Below are positions 41,255 to 50,171 of a DNA stretch of 64,000 nucleotides, piece after piece. The notes beneath the pieces are model-generated. The model did not search any database and was not told where the DNA came from. It worked only from the letters and a program-made list of their open reading frames with translations. The stretch's first letter is position 1; the number at the start of each line of letters is the position of its first letter. Origin of the DNA: Nocardia terpenica (GTDB lineage: Bacteria > Actinomycetota > Actinomycetes > Mycobacteriales > Mycobacteriaceae). The position numbers were made by a program, and so were the translations under genes. The stretch lies in NCBI RefSeq assembly GCF_013186535.1, contig NZ_JABMCZ010000005.1:682001-746000 (forward strand), given 5' to 3'.

Positions 41255-41839
41255 TCAGGTGAGGGCTAGTAGGTAGCGGCGGGCGAAGGCTCGGATGTCG
41301 TCGTCGGTGTCGAGGGCGGCGCGGCTTGCCGGGGTGAGCAGCAGGGATAGGCCGATGCGGGCGGCGAGTTCGGCGGCGATGTCGACGTCGGGGGCGTCGG
41401 GCCGGGCAAGGCGGTATTGCTCGGCGAAGAATTCGGTGACCGAGGCGAGGACGGGGCCACCCTGGGTGGTGAGGAACGGCAGGACGGTGTCCGCGTCGGT
41501 GACGAGGATGCGGGTCACCAGCGGGTCGGCGCGTAACCCCTTCAGCGACAACGTGAATCCCTCGACCAAGCGGTCCTCGAAGGTGGTCAGGTCGGCGACC
41601 GCGGCGGTGACGGTCTCGAAGAATCGGCGGGCCCAGACGATCGAGGCGGCGGTGACGAGGTCGTCCTTGGTGGGGAAGCGCCGGTGGACGGTGGCGCGAT
41701 GCAGGCCGGCGCGGCGCGCGACGTCGGCGATGCTGACGCGGCGGAACCCGAATTCGGTGAATTCGGCGAGCGCCGCGTCGATGATCTGTTCGCCGGTGGC
41801 GTCCTGCTCGGGGTTGGTCGCCAGCAGTGCGGCCAGCAT
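41255..41839 (-). CDS. TetR-family regulator
   Basis: The product is 194 residues from ATG 41839, preceded by AAGGAG. The HTH is at residues 18-62 (IIDAALAEFTEFGFRRVSIAD, then AGLHRATVHRRFPTKDDLV). The rest is helical and ends in an RRYLLALT tail. It lies 20 bases downstream of the MpaB-like oxygenase gene on the same strand, so it probably regulates that unit. The 243-base gap to the exporter at 41011 shows no gene. Confidence 0.88.
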   Translation of the reverse strand: MLAALLATNPEQDATGEQIIDAALAEFTEFGFRRVSIADVARRAGLHRATVHRRFPTKDDLVTAASIVWARRFFETVTAAVADLTTFEDRLVEGFTLSLKGLRADPLVTRILVTDADTVLPFLTTQGGPVLASVTEFFAEQYRLARPDAPDVDIAAELAARIGLSLLLTPASRAALDTDDDIRAFARRYLLALT

Positions 41840-41859
41840 CGCGAGTGCTCCTTCGAGTG

Positions 41860-42723
41860 TCAGTGTCCGGTCAGGCCGTGGCGTTCGCGAAGCACGGCTT
41901 GCTTGGCGTACCAAGCCCGCGGCGTGATCCGGACCCGTTCGGGCAGGCGCGGCCAGATCGTGCGCACGGTAGCGGACAGGGCGGCGAATCGGGCGCGGTC
42001 GACCCGGGAGAATCGTAGCCCGGCCCGCTCGCGACAGATCTCGGGAACGGCCGCCGCAGCGAGCAGGCGTGCATGCGAGCCGACCACGGGGGCGAGCAGC
42101 CGCCACACGATCGGAGGCATCTGCGCGGGCCGGTACGCACCCGGACGGTGGTAGAGATCGAGCAGGTACGCCGTCACCGCCGTGTTCTCCATGCCCTCGG
42201 CGATCAGTTTCCCGAAATAGTCCTGGAATTCGGGCCACGTCGGCGGCATCACGCGATCGCTGACACCGTAGTTGCGGTACCAGATCTTGGATTCCTCGTA
42301 GCAGTCGGCCTTTTCGGCGTCGCTGAGCCGGTGATCGAACAGGTCGATCATCGTCATCGCGGTGTAGGTGAACACCGCGTGCGAGGCGTAGTACAGCTCC
42401 GGGCTCAGCGCGTGATACCGCTCGCCGTGCGCGTCCGTGCCCTTGATCTGTCCGTGGTAATCGCGGATGCGTTCGGCCATGCGCGGATCGAACACGCCTT
42501 CCTGGATCTGCGGCACCGACCGCAGCAGCCGCGCCCACGGCTCGACGAACACGGTGGTGGAGTGCTGTTCCACACCCGCGGACACGCCGGGCAGCATGTT
42601 CAGCATCAGGCTGGTCGCCGGTGTCATCAGGTAGATGCGCCAGTCGCCCGCCGCCTTCCACAACAATGAGTCGGGCCCGAGCCGGGTCGGCTCGGGGGAC
42701 AACGCCGTCGAGAGCTCGGCCAT
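41860..42723 (-). CDS. MpaB/Lcp-like oxygenase family protein (DUF2236)
   Basis: The product is 287 residues. The DUF2236 pattern is seen in GPDSLLWKAAGDWRIYLM, YHALSPELYYASHAVFTYT (a likely heme-ligand His in a helix) and ESKIWYRNYGVSDRVMPPTW. The family includes rubber oxygenase Lcp and MpaB, which cleave C=C bonds using heme or metal. Homologs of unknown role are frequent in Nocardia. It is coupled to the TetR gene behind it. Confidence 0.85.
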   Translation of the reverse strand: MAELSTALSPEPTRLGPDSLLWKAAGDWRIYLMTPATSLMLNMLPGVSAGVEQHSTTVFVEPWARLLRSVPQIQEGVFDPRMAERIRDYHGQIKGTDAHGERYHALSPELYYASHAVFTYTAMTMIDLFDHRLSDAEKADCYEESKIWYRNYGVSDRVMPPTWPEFQDYFGKLIAEGMENTAVTAYLLDLYHRPGAYRPAQMPPIVWRLLAPVVGSHARLLAAAAVPEICRERAGLRFSRVDRARFAALSATVRTIWPRLPERVRITPRAWYAKQAVLRERHGLTGH

Positions 42724-42821
42724 CGATCACTCCTCGCTTGTGCACCATTGCGACAGAACGTTAGATTAGTCGCATAGTCGCGGGCTGTCGAGGGTGTGGC
42801 CGTACCTACCCGAACCAGCCA

Positions 42822-44384
42822 CTACCGCGGCCTGGCCAGCCCGGTCGGGCTGACACGGCCGCGGAGGGTGATCGACTCCCCGAGCGCCCAGTGGCCTTGC
42901 TCGGACGCGTCGGCGGCGCGAACGGTACCGGCGGAGGCCAGGACTCGGGTCGGGTCGGATTTGGCGAGTTCGCACAGGCGGGCGGCCTCGTTGACGGCGT
43001 CGCCGATGACGGTGAACTCGTAGCGGCGGTGGGCTCCGACGTTTCCGGCCACGACCCGGCCCGCGGCGACCCCGATTCCGGCGTCGAATTCTGTTGCGGC
43101 ACCGGATATTCGGTCCCGGATCGCGCGGGCGGCGGCGAGCGCGGCGCCGGGGGCGTCGGAAATCGGTGCGGGCGTGCCGAAGACGGCCAGGGCGGCATCG
43201 CCCTCGAACTTGTTGACCAGTCCGCCGTGTCGTTCGACCTCGTCGACCACGATCTCGAAGAACCGGTTGAGGATGGTCACGATCTCGGGCGCGGGGCGGG
43301 TGGCCGCCATCGTGGTCGATCCGATGATGTCCACGAACAGCGCCGCCGCCTCCAGCTCCTGTCCCCCGAGTTCCGGATTGCGGGCCAGGGCCGCGGCGGC
43401 GACATCGTGACCGACGTGCCGCCCGAACAGGTCCCGCAGGCGTTCGCGTTCCCGCAGGCCGCGCACCATGCGGTTGAATCCGCTCTGCAACTCGCCCAGT
43501 TCGGTGCCGTCGTACACCGTGACCGCGACATCGAGATCGCCGTCCTCGACTCGCCGCAGCGCGGTGCGGACACCGCGGATCGGCGCGACCGCGGCCGCGA
43601 GGGTCTGCGCCATCAGGAGCAGACCGAACACCAGCGTCGCCCCGCCCAGCGACAGCACACAGACCGCGAGCCGCTGGGTGCTCACCGACACGCCCGACAG
43701 GGCCAGCACGGCCACCACCATCAGCAGCATCACCGGTGTCGCGGACCCGACCATCCACATCAGCACCGAACGACCGAACACGCCGATGCCGCGCCGGCGT
43801 CGGGTCGGCGCGGCATCGAGCACCCGCGCGGTCACCATCCGCAGCGCGAACTCCGCGAACAGATAGCTGCTGGCGCACACCACGATCGCGCTGAACGCCC
43901 CGCCCAGGATGAACTTCGGCACGAAGGCCGGATCGGCGATTCCGTACAGCGGCACCAACAGCAGCAAACCGCCGAGCCAGAACACCAGCTGCACCACGAC
44001 CAGCCGCCGGGGCACCGCGGCGGCCTCGATCTGTTCGCGTTCGGTGGGAATCCGATCCGGATCGATCGCCCAGCGCAGGGTGCGCACGCCCCACACGGTC
44101 CCCCACACCAGCCCGCCCACCAGCGCCACGACGATATAGACCGGGACGACAACGAAATTCAACAGCACCAGCGACCAGGTCAGCAGCGGCGGTCCGGGCA
44201 GCACGAACACGGTCAGCACGATCGCGACGGCGATCCCGACCAGATTGGCCAGGATCAACGGCACGGTCAGCAGCGCCTGGATCCGGATCCGCCGCCGCAG
44301 CATCCCCTCCTCGGCGGGGCCCAGCAGCCGGGAACCCCAGGGGGCCGGGCCGAACGCCGCGGGTGTCACGTCATCGTCGACCAT
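42822..44384 (-). CDS. Membrane-bound class III adenylate cyclase with HAMP domain
   Basis: The product is 520 residues from ATG 44384, or 528 from GTG 44408. Six membrane helices occupy residues 40-290, a HAMP linker follows (about 290-335, with AAAVAPIRGVRTALRRVEDGD) and the cyclase domain covers 355-515. Catalytic motifs are intact: FVDIIGSTTM (first metal Asp), NKFEGDAALAVFG (substrate Lys and second Asp) and VIGDAVNEAARL (transition-state Asn). It matches the Rv1318c-Rv1320c/Rv3645 family, which makes cAMP in response to membrane cues such as fatty acids. Confidence 0.92.
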   Translation of the reverse strand: MVDDDVTPAAFGPAPWGSRLLGPAEEGMLRRRIRIQALLTVPLILANLVGIAVAIVLTVFVLPGPPLLTWSLVLLNFVVVPVYIVVALVGGLVWGTVWGVRTLRWAIDPDRIPTEREQIEAAAVPRRLVVVQLVFWLGGLLLLVPLYGIADPAFVPKFILGGAFSAIVVCASSYLFAEFALRMVTARVLDAAPTRRRRGIGVFGRSVLMWMVGSATPVMLLMVVAVLALSGVSVSTQRLAVCVLSLGGATLVFGLLLMAQTLAAAVAPIRGVRTALRRVEDGDLDVAVTVYDGTELGELQSGFNRMVRGLRERERLRDLFGRHVGHDVAAAALARNPELGGQELEAAALFVDIIGSTTMAATRPAPEIVTILNRFFEIVVDEVERHGGLVNKFEGDAALAVFGTPAPISDAPGAALAAARAIRDRISGAATEFDAGIGVAAGRVVAGNVGAHRRYEFTVIGDAVNEAARLCELAKSDPTRVLASAGTVRAADASEQGHWALGESITLRGRVSPTGLARPR

Positions 44385-44433
44385 GTGTGCAGCGTAAGCG
44401 GCGCTCACACCGGAAGGCCGTCAGGCCACCGCG

Positions 44434-45147
44434 CTATTCGTGACCGAGAGTGATGGCAAGTCCGGCGAGCAGGCTGGTGAGGCCGAACTCGAAACGCTCA
44501 TCGGCGTCCGGGTCTTCGGCTTCGATGATGCGCCGGTTGAAGTGCGGATACTTACCGGACTCAACCACCTGTTGCACGTACTCCCCCACCGAATTCCGCC
44601 ATTCGTCCTCGGTCATGCCGGTGCTGCGCTGCGCCTCGAGTTCGGCCAGTTCGGTGGCGACCGAGCCGAGTACGTAGGTGTTGACGGCATCGACCATCAG
44701 CGCGACGCGGGTGGGGTCATCGGTCGCCGCGCCCACCAGTCCGAGCGCGTGATCGGCGTGCCGGATGACATTGGGGCCGAGCGCCGGACGCCGGGACGCC
44801 TGCTGCCCCAGCCACGGGTGCCGCAGCAGCAGAGCGCGGAACTCGCGGGCGTGAGCGGCCATTTCGGCCTGCCAGTCGGCGGCGGGACCGAGGAACGGAG
44901 CCTCCGCGTACACCGCGTCGACCATGAGCTCGATCAGTTCGTCCTTGTTGGCGATGTGACGGTAGAGCGAGGTGGTGCCCGATCCCATCTCCGCCGCGAT
45001 GCGCCGCATCGACAGCGCGTCCAGGCCCTCGGCGTCGGCTATTCGGATCGCGGTGCCCACGATCTTCTCCTCGGAGATGACCGGGCGGCCGCCACGCGGG
45101 CGGTCGCGCATCCAGACCAGTGTCGCGGGCTGTGACGAAGACGGCAT
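44434..45147 (-). CDS. TetR-family regulator (TetR_C type)
   Basis: The product is 237 residues from ATG 45147; a GTG at 45153 would add two. The HTH is at residues 25-70 (IVGTAIRIADAEGLDALSM, then AEMGSGTTSLYRHIANKDEL), preceded by the RGGRPVIS tail typical of TetR_C repressors. It faces the flavin monooxygenase gene across a 67-bp gap with a perfect dyad, as in tetR-tetX-like arrangements. It probably represses itself and the monooxygenase until a drug-like ligand binds. Confidence 0.9.
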   Translation of the reverse strand: MPSSSQPATLVWMRDRPRGGRPVISEEKIVGTAIRIADAEGLDALSMRRIAAEMGSGTTSLYRHIANKDELIELMVDAVYAEAPFLGPAADWQAEMAAHAREFRALLLRHPWLGQQASRRPALGPNVIRHADHALGLVGAATDDPTRVALMVDAVNTYVLGSVATELAELEAQRSTGMTEDEWRNSVGEYVQQVVESGKYPHFNRRIIEAEDPDADERFEFGLTSLLAGLAITLGHE

Positions 45148-45153
45148 GGGCAC

Positions 45154-45174
45154 AGTGTACGCATCGGATACACT
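45154..45174. promoter_or_regulatory. TetR operator between regulator and monooxygenase
   Basis: AGTGTA and TACACT flank nine bases. The dyad lies seven bases upstream of the regulator start codon, so binding would block both directions. A second related word, GGGTACA, follows at 45185. Confidence 0.65.
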
Positions 45175-45214
45175 GTTCCCATATTGGGTACATCGTTCCC
45201 AGATAGGAGTTCCC

Positions 45215-46780
45215 TTGTCTCACATCCCCGTTGTCATCGCCGGTGGCGGCACCGTCGGCCTGTCCACGGCCGTGTTTCTCGGCCACCATGGCGTGCGGTC
45301 GCTGGTGGTCGAGCGACGCGCAGCCCCGTCGAACCACCCGCGCGCGCTCGGGGTGAGCCCGCGCACGCTGGAGTTCTTCCGCGAGGTCGGGCTGCGGGAG
45401 AAGGTGGACCGGGTCGCCGTGCGCTCGGCGCAGTTGTGGCGGGCAACGGCGTACACGGTCGCCGAGCTCGACCGGAGCCGAGCGGGTGTGCCGAATCTTC
45501 CTGCGGGGCTCGATCTTTCACCGGAATCGCCACGCGGTCACTATCCGCAGGACCGGCTCGACACGGTCCTGGGTCCGGCCGCGCGCGAACGCGGTGCGAC
45601 CGTCGAATTCGGCGTCGGTGTCGTCGGAGTCGAGCAGGACGCCGACGCGGTCGCGGTGACACTGTCCGACGGGCGGGTGGTCCGGGCCGACTATCTGGTC
45701 GGCGCGGACGGGGTGAACACCACGGTGCGAAGCGAACTGGGCGTCACCACGACGGGGCCGGGCGAGATCGGTGACATCAATATGAACATCCTGTTCGATG
45801 CCGACCTGATCGGCCGTTTCGGCTCGATGCCGGTGATGACGCAGATCGACCATCCGGCGGCGACGGGCATACTGCTCGCCGTCGGGGAACGACGCTGGGT
45901 GCTGCACGTCGCGTTGCCTCCGGAGGGCACGATGTCCGAGCAGCAGTGCGCCGACGTCGTTCGCACCGCGCTCGGGGCGGACGTGCCGGTCCGGATCCTC
46001 AGCACCATCCCGTGGCGGGCGACCGTGCGGATGGCCGACCAATTCCGTTGTGGGCGAGTCTTTCTCGTCGGCGACGCGGCTCGCTCCGTCTCCCCGCTCG
46101 GCGCATTCGGCCTGAACACCGGCATGGCCGACGCGCACAACCTGGCCTGGAAGCTGGCCGCGGTGCTGGCCGGACGGTCCGGCGACGGATTGCTGGACAC
46201 CTATCACGCCGAACGCCACGGCGTCGCCGAGCTGGTCACCCGGCAGGCGCTGCTGCGCTGGGAAAACCCACGCCTGCACTGGGATCCGACGGCAACGGCC
46301 GAACGGGCGGCCGCGGGAGCATGGAACGCACCCCTGGTGACCATGGGCTACCGATACGATTCCGCGGGGGTGATCGATCCGGTCGGGCAGGTCCCCTCCA
46401 CCGAGGACCTCGCCGTCAGCCTCGACGGCGCACCGGGTTCACGAGTCCCGCATCGCTGGATCGCCCCCGGCGTATCCACCCTGGACCTCAACGAATCCCG
46501 CTTCGCGGTACTGGCCGGGCCGGACGGCGACGACTGGTGCGCGGCGGCCCGAAAAGTCTCCGCCGCACAAGAACTCGATTTACGCGCCGTGCAGTTGAAC
46601 GAAGAGTCGGCAGCGGCGGTCGACATCGGTCGCAACGGTGCCATTCTCGTCCGCCCGGACGGCTTCATCGCCTGGCGTACCCGCGGGGAGGCCGATCCCG
46701 CAGTGCTGCAAGAGGTGATCGCGAAGGTCACCTTCGCTCGGAATTCGTCCGATCCTCGGCCTTCGAGAGACGACGCGTAG
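45215..46780 (+). CDS. FAD-dependent aromatic monooxygenase
   Basis: The product is 521 residues from TTG 45215, preceded by AGGAG. The FAD Rossmann loop is IAGGGTVGLSTAVFLGHHG, the DG motif is YLVGADGVNTTVR and the ribityl-phosphate motif is VFLVGDAARSVSPLGAFG, the class A flavoprotein hydroxylase set. It ends with a thioredoxin-like C-terminal domain, as in PheA/TfdB and polyketide hydroxylases. TetR-controlled members often inactivate antibiotics (Rox, Tet(X)-like), but a catabolic hydroxylase is equally possible. Confidence 0.9.
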   Translation: MSHIPVVIAGGGTVGLSTAVFLGHHGVRSLVVERRAAPSNHPRALGVSPRTLEFFREVGLREKVDRVAVRSAQLWRATAYTVAELDRSRAGVPNLPAGLDLSPESPRGHYPQDRLDTVLGPAARERGATVEFGVGVVGVEQDADAVAVTLSDGRVVRADYLVGADGVNTTVRSELGVTTTGPGEIGDINMNILFDADLIGRFGSMPVMTQIDHPAATGILLAVGERRWVLHVALPPEGTMSEQQCADVVRTALGADVPVRILSTIPWRATVRMADQFRCGRVFLVGDAARSVSPLGAFGLNTGMADAHNLAWKLAAVLAGRSGDGLLDTYHAERHGVAELVTRQALLRWENPRLHWDPTATAERAAAGAWNAPLVTMGYRYDSAGVIDPVGQVPSTEDLAVSLDGAPGSRVPHRWIAPGVSTLDLNESRFAVLAGPDGDDWCAAARKVSAAQELDLRAVQLNEESAAAVDIGRNGAILVRPDGFIAWRTRGEADPAVLQEVIAKVTFARNSSDPRPSRDDA

Positions 46781-46818
46781 GGAACGATCCGCCATCGTGT
46801 CCGCATCGACAGGACAGG

Positions 46819-47349
46819 TCATCGGTGCCTGGGCCGTGCGTTTTCCCTGGAGATGGGTACGAGCGGAGACCGGGTCTTAGCTACCTTTTCCGGTGCGAAG
46901 GGGTGGCCGGTGGACAGGGCGCGCAGGCCGATGACGAGTGCTTCGCCGAGCAGGCTCACGCCGATCGAGAGCTGGGTGGGGCGCATGTCGGCGTGCGCGC
47001 ACAGACGGGCGCCGAGGATGCTCACGCCCGCGGTCACGGCCACGGACAGCACCCACACCGCGAGGGTCCGCGGCGTATATCGCTGCCACAGCACGCCATC
47101 GCGAGTCAGCAGCCGGATCGTGGTGCCGCGCAGTGCGCCGCAACAGAACCCGGCGAGCAGGCCCACACAGATCCAGGCGATATCGATGCCGGTCGGATCC
47201 TGCTTCATCAGGATGTAGACGCCGATGCCCAGGAGCACGATCGGCGGAACGAACAGGTCCTTGGCATTGAGCGGTTCCCCGGCGAACCGGCGAATGATCA
47301 CCACGATCACGACAATGGCGACAGCGGCGACGATCAGCGCGGGGGTCAT
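46819..47349 (-). CDS. DUF1453/CcdC-like membrane protein
   Basis: The product is 176 residues with four membrane helices (LIVAAVAIVVIVVIIRRFAG, LFVPPIVLLGIGVYIL, IAWICVGLLAGFCCGALRG, VWVLSVAVTAGVSILGARL). GEPLNAKDLFVPP and the Arg-Gly pattern after helix 3 match the CcdC/DUF1453 family, of unknown role. It diverges from the TetR gene at 47490 across an inverted repeat, so it is the likely target. Confidence 0.8.
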   Translation of the reverse strand: MTPALIVAAVAIVVIVVIIRRFAGEPLNAKDLFVPPIVLLGIGVYILMKQDPTGIDIAWICVGLLAGFCCGALRGTTIRLLTRDGVLWQRYTPRTLAVWVLSVAVTAGVSILGARLCAHADMRPTQLSIGVSLLGEALVIGLRALSTGHPFAPEKVAKTRSPLVPISRENARPRHR

Positions 47350-47396
47350 GCGGAAGTTCCTGGACGGTGCGGTGCCGTGATGCCGACCCGCTTTGG

Positions 47397-47435
47397 TAGC
47401 ACAAGCATGCTAATTAAAATAGCTAGCCTGTGCTA
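47397..47435. promoter_or_regulatory. Nested inverted repeat in the divergent TetR promoter
   Basis: TAGCACA (47397-47403) and TGTGCTA (47429-47435) pair perfectly. Inside lie AGCATGCT and TAGCTA, both palindromic. The block is AT-rich and sits between the divergent genes at 47349 and 47490, so it is a strong candidate for TetR binding. Confidence 0.65.
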
Positions 47436-47489
47436 TAAAAACAAGAGCCGAGACGACTCGGGTCGTTCCGAAACGGAGGATCGCCACTC

Positions 47490-48173
47490 ATGCCCAAGGT
47501 CGTGGATCCGGTTCAGCGCCGGAAAACGGTGGCCGACGCGGTATTTCGCGTGGTGGCTCGCGATGGCGTCGAGAAGGCGTCGCTGCGTCGAGTGGCCGAG
47601 GAGGCGGGGCTGGTCGTCGGCTCGGTGCGCCACTACTTCGCCAGCCACGCCGAACTGCTGAGTTTCACCCTGACCGAACTCAACGACCGGGTGACCGAGC
47701 GGGTGGAGCGCCATCTGGCCGCACTGTTCCCCGGCGGCGAGGTCGAATCCCGCGCGCTGCCGGACGATCACATCCCCGGCAGCTACGCCGAACAGATCCT
47801 GGTCGAACTGCTACCCCTGGACCAGGCCCGCTTCGAGGAGGCGGCGGTATGGCTGGCCTTCACCACCGCCGCTCGCGCGCGCCCCGAACTGTCGTCGCTG
47901 GCGGCGGCCCCACTGGCCGGTGCGCGATCGCTGGTGCACCGCGTGCTGTCCGCGATGGCCGCCGCCGAAGTGCTGCACACCGACGACCTCGAACTCGAAA
48001 CAGACCGTCTCGCCGCAGTTCTGGACGGTCTCTCCCTGGCCGCGGTGGTGGACCCGGACCGCCGCAATCCAGAAACCATGCGCGCCGTCCTCCACCTGCA
48101 CTTGGCGAGTTTGACGAACAGCGCGCCGCGGCCGGTGCCACGCGCTGGTGCACCGACCCGCGACAACGGATGA
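47490..48173 (+). CDS. TetR-family regulator
   Basis: The product is 227 residues from ATG 47490. The HTH is at residues 10-55 (TVADAVFRVVARDGVEKASL, then EEAGLVVGSVRHYFASHAEL), close to the BetI/TetR_C_6 subfamily. An upstream GGAGG site is present. It faces the DUF1453 membrane protein. The C-terminus is Pro/Arg-rich and probably disordered. Confidence 0.9.
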   Translation: MPKVVDPVQRRKTVADAVFRVVARDGVEKASLRRVAEEAGLVVGSVRHYFASHAELLSFTLTELNDRVTERVERHLAALFPGGEVESRALPDDHIPGSYAEQILVELLPLDQARFEEAAVWLAFTTAARARPELSSLAAAPLAGARSLVHRVLSAMAAAEVLHTDDLELETDRLAAVLDGLSLAAVVDPDRRNPETMRAVLHLHLASLTNSAPRPVPRAGAPTRDNG

Positions 48174-48254
48174 AATCGGCTGTGGCGAACTAGATCTCAC
48201 GAGCGGTTGCCGGAAAGTAGTGTCGGCCAAGCACTCCGGCCGTTTCAGCACCGC

Positions 48255-48470
48255 TCAGTTGTGCTCGGGAAGTCCGGCGCTGCCGGTCATGATGCCCCGG
48301 AGGAAGTCCGCCAGGCTCGCTGCCGAACCGGTGCCGGTGGGGGCCGACCCTCCGGGAGCCACCACAGTGTTCGCGCTCACACTCTCGGCCGCGGCAGCCG
48401 CTCCGGCCTCGGCCGTCGCGATGCCGCAGGCAGCGGCAGCAATCAGCAGGAATGCGCCAAACTTGTTCAT
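48255..48470 (-). CDS. Small exported protein
   Basis: The product is 71 residues. Residues 1-22 are a signal peptide (MNKFGAFLLIAAAACGIATA) with cleavage after AEA; the mature part is about 48 residues, rich in A, G and S, and ends FLRGIMTGSAGLPEHN. It has no recognised domain. Nocardiae encode many such short secreted peptides near TetR or envelope genes. Confidence 0.6.
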   Translation of the reverse strand: MNKFGAFLLIAAAACGIATAEAGAAAAAESVSANTVVAPGGSAPTGTGSAASLADFLRGIMTGSAGLPEHN

Positions 48471-48572
48471 ACAGAGCCGTTCCCATCGTTCGAGGTGTGA
48501 AATCTGTCCAACCGTAGGCCGACTCCACGGACTCCGGAAGACCCCCGCATCGGGGGCTCGCCGTCATCAGTT

Positions 48573-48591
48573 AACCTATTGACATTAGGTT
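48573..48591. promoter_or_regulatory. Dyad containing a TTGACA box upstream of the FusB-like gene
   Basis: AACCTA and TAGGTT flank seven bases, with TTGACA at 48579-48584 inside the dyad. The element lies 95 bases upstream of the FBP-domain gene. A 6-bp hairpin, CCCCCG-CAT-CGGGGG, precedes it at 48542-48556. Confidence 0.5.
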
Positions 48592-48685
48592 CTAACTTAA
48601 TGAGAGTAGGAAGGAGCCCACTACCCCACGGCATTCGCCGCCGAGTCGCGGCTGCTCACTCCACGGAAGGAACGACAACCCCATC

Positions 48686-49174
48686 ATGGATCCCGTGACC
48701 GAACGCGAGATCAGATCCTCATTCGTCAACTGCTCCAAGGGAGATGCCAAGCGGCTGCATGTTCCGCGGAATCTGGCCGAGCAGCCCTGGGACGACCTCG
48801 ATTTCCTCGGCTGGAGCGACCCGACGCTGCCCGGACGCTGCTATCTCGTTGTCCCCCAGCATGATCGGCTCGTCGGAGTGGCCATGCGTTACCAGGGCGG
48901 CGGTTCCGGCCGCACACAGATGTGCACCATCTGCGCCACCACCCACACCGGCCACGGCGTATCACTCATGACCGCGTCCAAGACCGGCGAGTCCGGCCGC
49001 GCGGGCAACTCGATCGGCACCTACATGTGCACCGACCTGGCCTGTTCCCTCTACGCACGCAACAAGAAACGCCCCGCCCTGGGCGCCCGCTACCGCGAGG
49101 ACCTCACCGCCGAGCAGAAGGCGCAACGAATCCACGCCAAGATCAACGCCTTCCTCACCAGACTCGGCGGTTGA
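48686..49174 (+). CDS. FBP-domain protein, FusB/EF-G-binding like
   Basis: The product is 162 residues. The family layout is visible: ERDIRSSFVNCSKGDAKRL-like helix at the start, LDFLGWSDPTLPGRCYLVV in the middle, then a four-cysteine zinc finger made of MCTICATTH and MCTDLACSLYARNK. FusB-type proteins bind elongation factor G and free it from the ribosome, giving fusidic-acid tolerance. The actinobacterial role is likely similar ribosome rescue. The dyad upstream suggests separate control. Confidence 0.82.
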   Translation: MDPVTEREIRSSFVNCSKGDAKRLHVPRNLAEQPWDDLDFLGWSDPTLPGRCYLVVPQHDRLVGVAMRYQGGGSGRTQMCTICATTHTGHGVSLMTASKTGESGRAGNSIGTYMCTDLACSLYARNKKRPALGARYREDLTAEQKAQRIHAKINAFLTRLGG

Positions 49175-49278
49175 CACCGAGGGGCATGACGAGCAGCCGC
49201 TCGACCCCACGCATGAGAATGCTGTTACGCCAGCGGATTTGGCCGAAGGGAACGGCCAGCTTCATGTCGGGGCAGGCG
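49155..49278 (-). pseudogene. C-terminal remnant of a cytochrome P450
   Basis: The minus strand reads RRLLAACPDMKLAVPFGQI, RWRNSILMRGVERLLV and MPLGVN before a TGA at 49155. This is the last beta-sheet and end of bacterial P450s (pattern L--FP-L-LA-P---L-WR----RG---L-V). The heme-binding Cys loop and everything upstream are missing. The stop lies inside the convergent FBP gene, so the remnant overlaps it by about 20 bases. Confidence 0.55.
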
Positions 49279-49343
49279 GCCAGCAACCGGCGCTGATCTC
49301 GGTTGCCGTCGTCGCCGCTCACCGACCAACGCCCACGACCCGA

Positions 49344-50171
49344 TCAAACCCCCCGGCGAGCAGGCCGGGTTGGGCGGATGATTTCCAGCAATCGGCCGTG
49401 CAGAGGGCGGGTGCTGATCACGGCTGAGCCCGGCCCGGACAGGAGGGGGCCGCCGTCGAGGTCGGTGACCACGCAGCCCGCCTCTTCGACGATCACCGGC
49501 AGGGGCGCGAGGTCTTCGTAACCCTGCTCGGTTCCGCCGATCACGATCGCATCGATCAGGCCGGTGAGAAGCCCACCCGCGACCCCACCGAGGTAGCCGG
49601 TGATCTTCACGTTCCGATGCAGGGTCATCAGCAGGTCACCGGGCCAGCGGCTGGGGTTGACGATCTCGACGCGGGCGTCGGCAAGGTCGTTGGTGTGCCG
49701 CAGAATCGGCGCGGTCTCTCGGCCGCCGGTCCTGATCCGACAGCCTAATCCCCTGCCCGCGAAGACCATCCGCTGCGCGATCGGCTCGTTGATGACGCCG
49801 ATGGCCGGGCCGTGCTCGTCATAGCAGGCCAGCCTGGTACTGAACAGCGGGATGCGGTGGGCGAAGTAAGTGGTCCCGTCGATCGGATCGATGACCCAAC
49901 TCCGCCCGGACGTCCCCGGCGTGGTTCCGTCCTCTTCGCCGTAGATCTCGTCGTCGGCGAACCGTTGCCGAAGTTCGGTGCGAATGAGGTTCTCGACGGC
50001 ACGGTCGGCATCGGTCACCGCAGAGCCGTCGGGCTTTGTCGCAACGGCAAGGTCCGTGGTGAAGAATCGATCGGCGGCCAGACGTCCGGCCCTGTCGGCA
50101 AGGGCGATGGCGAAGTCCAGGAGATCCGGATCCACGGCGGGTGAGCGCATCTTCCGCACGTTAGCCGCCAT
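49344..50171 (-). CDS. Inositol-monophosphatase-family phosphatase
   Basis: The product is 275 residues from ATG 50171, or 268 from ATG 50150. The Li-sensitive phosphatase motifs are intact: KPDGSAVTDADRAVE, EIYGEEDG (metal Glu), WVIDPIDGTTYFAH (the DPIDGT triad) and GYEDLAPLPVIVEEAG near the end. It could be histidinol-phosphate phosphatase (HisN-type) or inositol-1-phosphatase; the F in TTYF rather than TNF leaves the choice open. No his or ino genes are next to it. Its start overlaps the divergent TetR remnant. Confidence 0.85.
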   Translation of the reverse strand: MAANVRKMRSPAVDPDLLDFAIALADRAGRLAADRFFTTDLAVATKPDGSAVTDADRAVENLIRTELRQRFADDEIYGEEDGTTPGTSGRSWVIDPIDGTTYFAHRIPLFSTRLACYDEHGPAIGVINEPIAQRMVFAGRGLGCRIRTGGRETAPILRHTNDLADARVEIVNPSRWPGDLLMTLHRNVKITGYLGGVAGGLLTGLIDAIVIGGTEQGYEDLAPLPVIVEEAGCVVTDLDGGPLLSGPGSAVISTRPLHGRLLEIIRPTRPARRGV

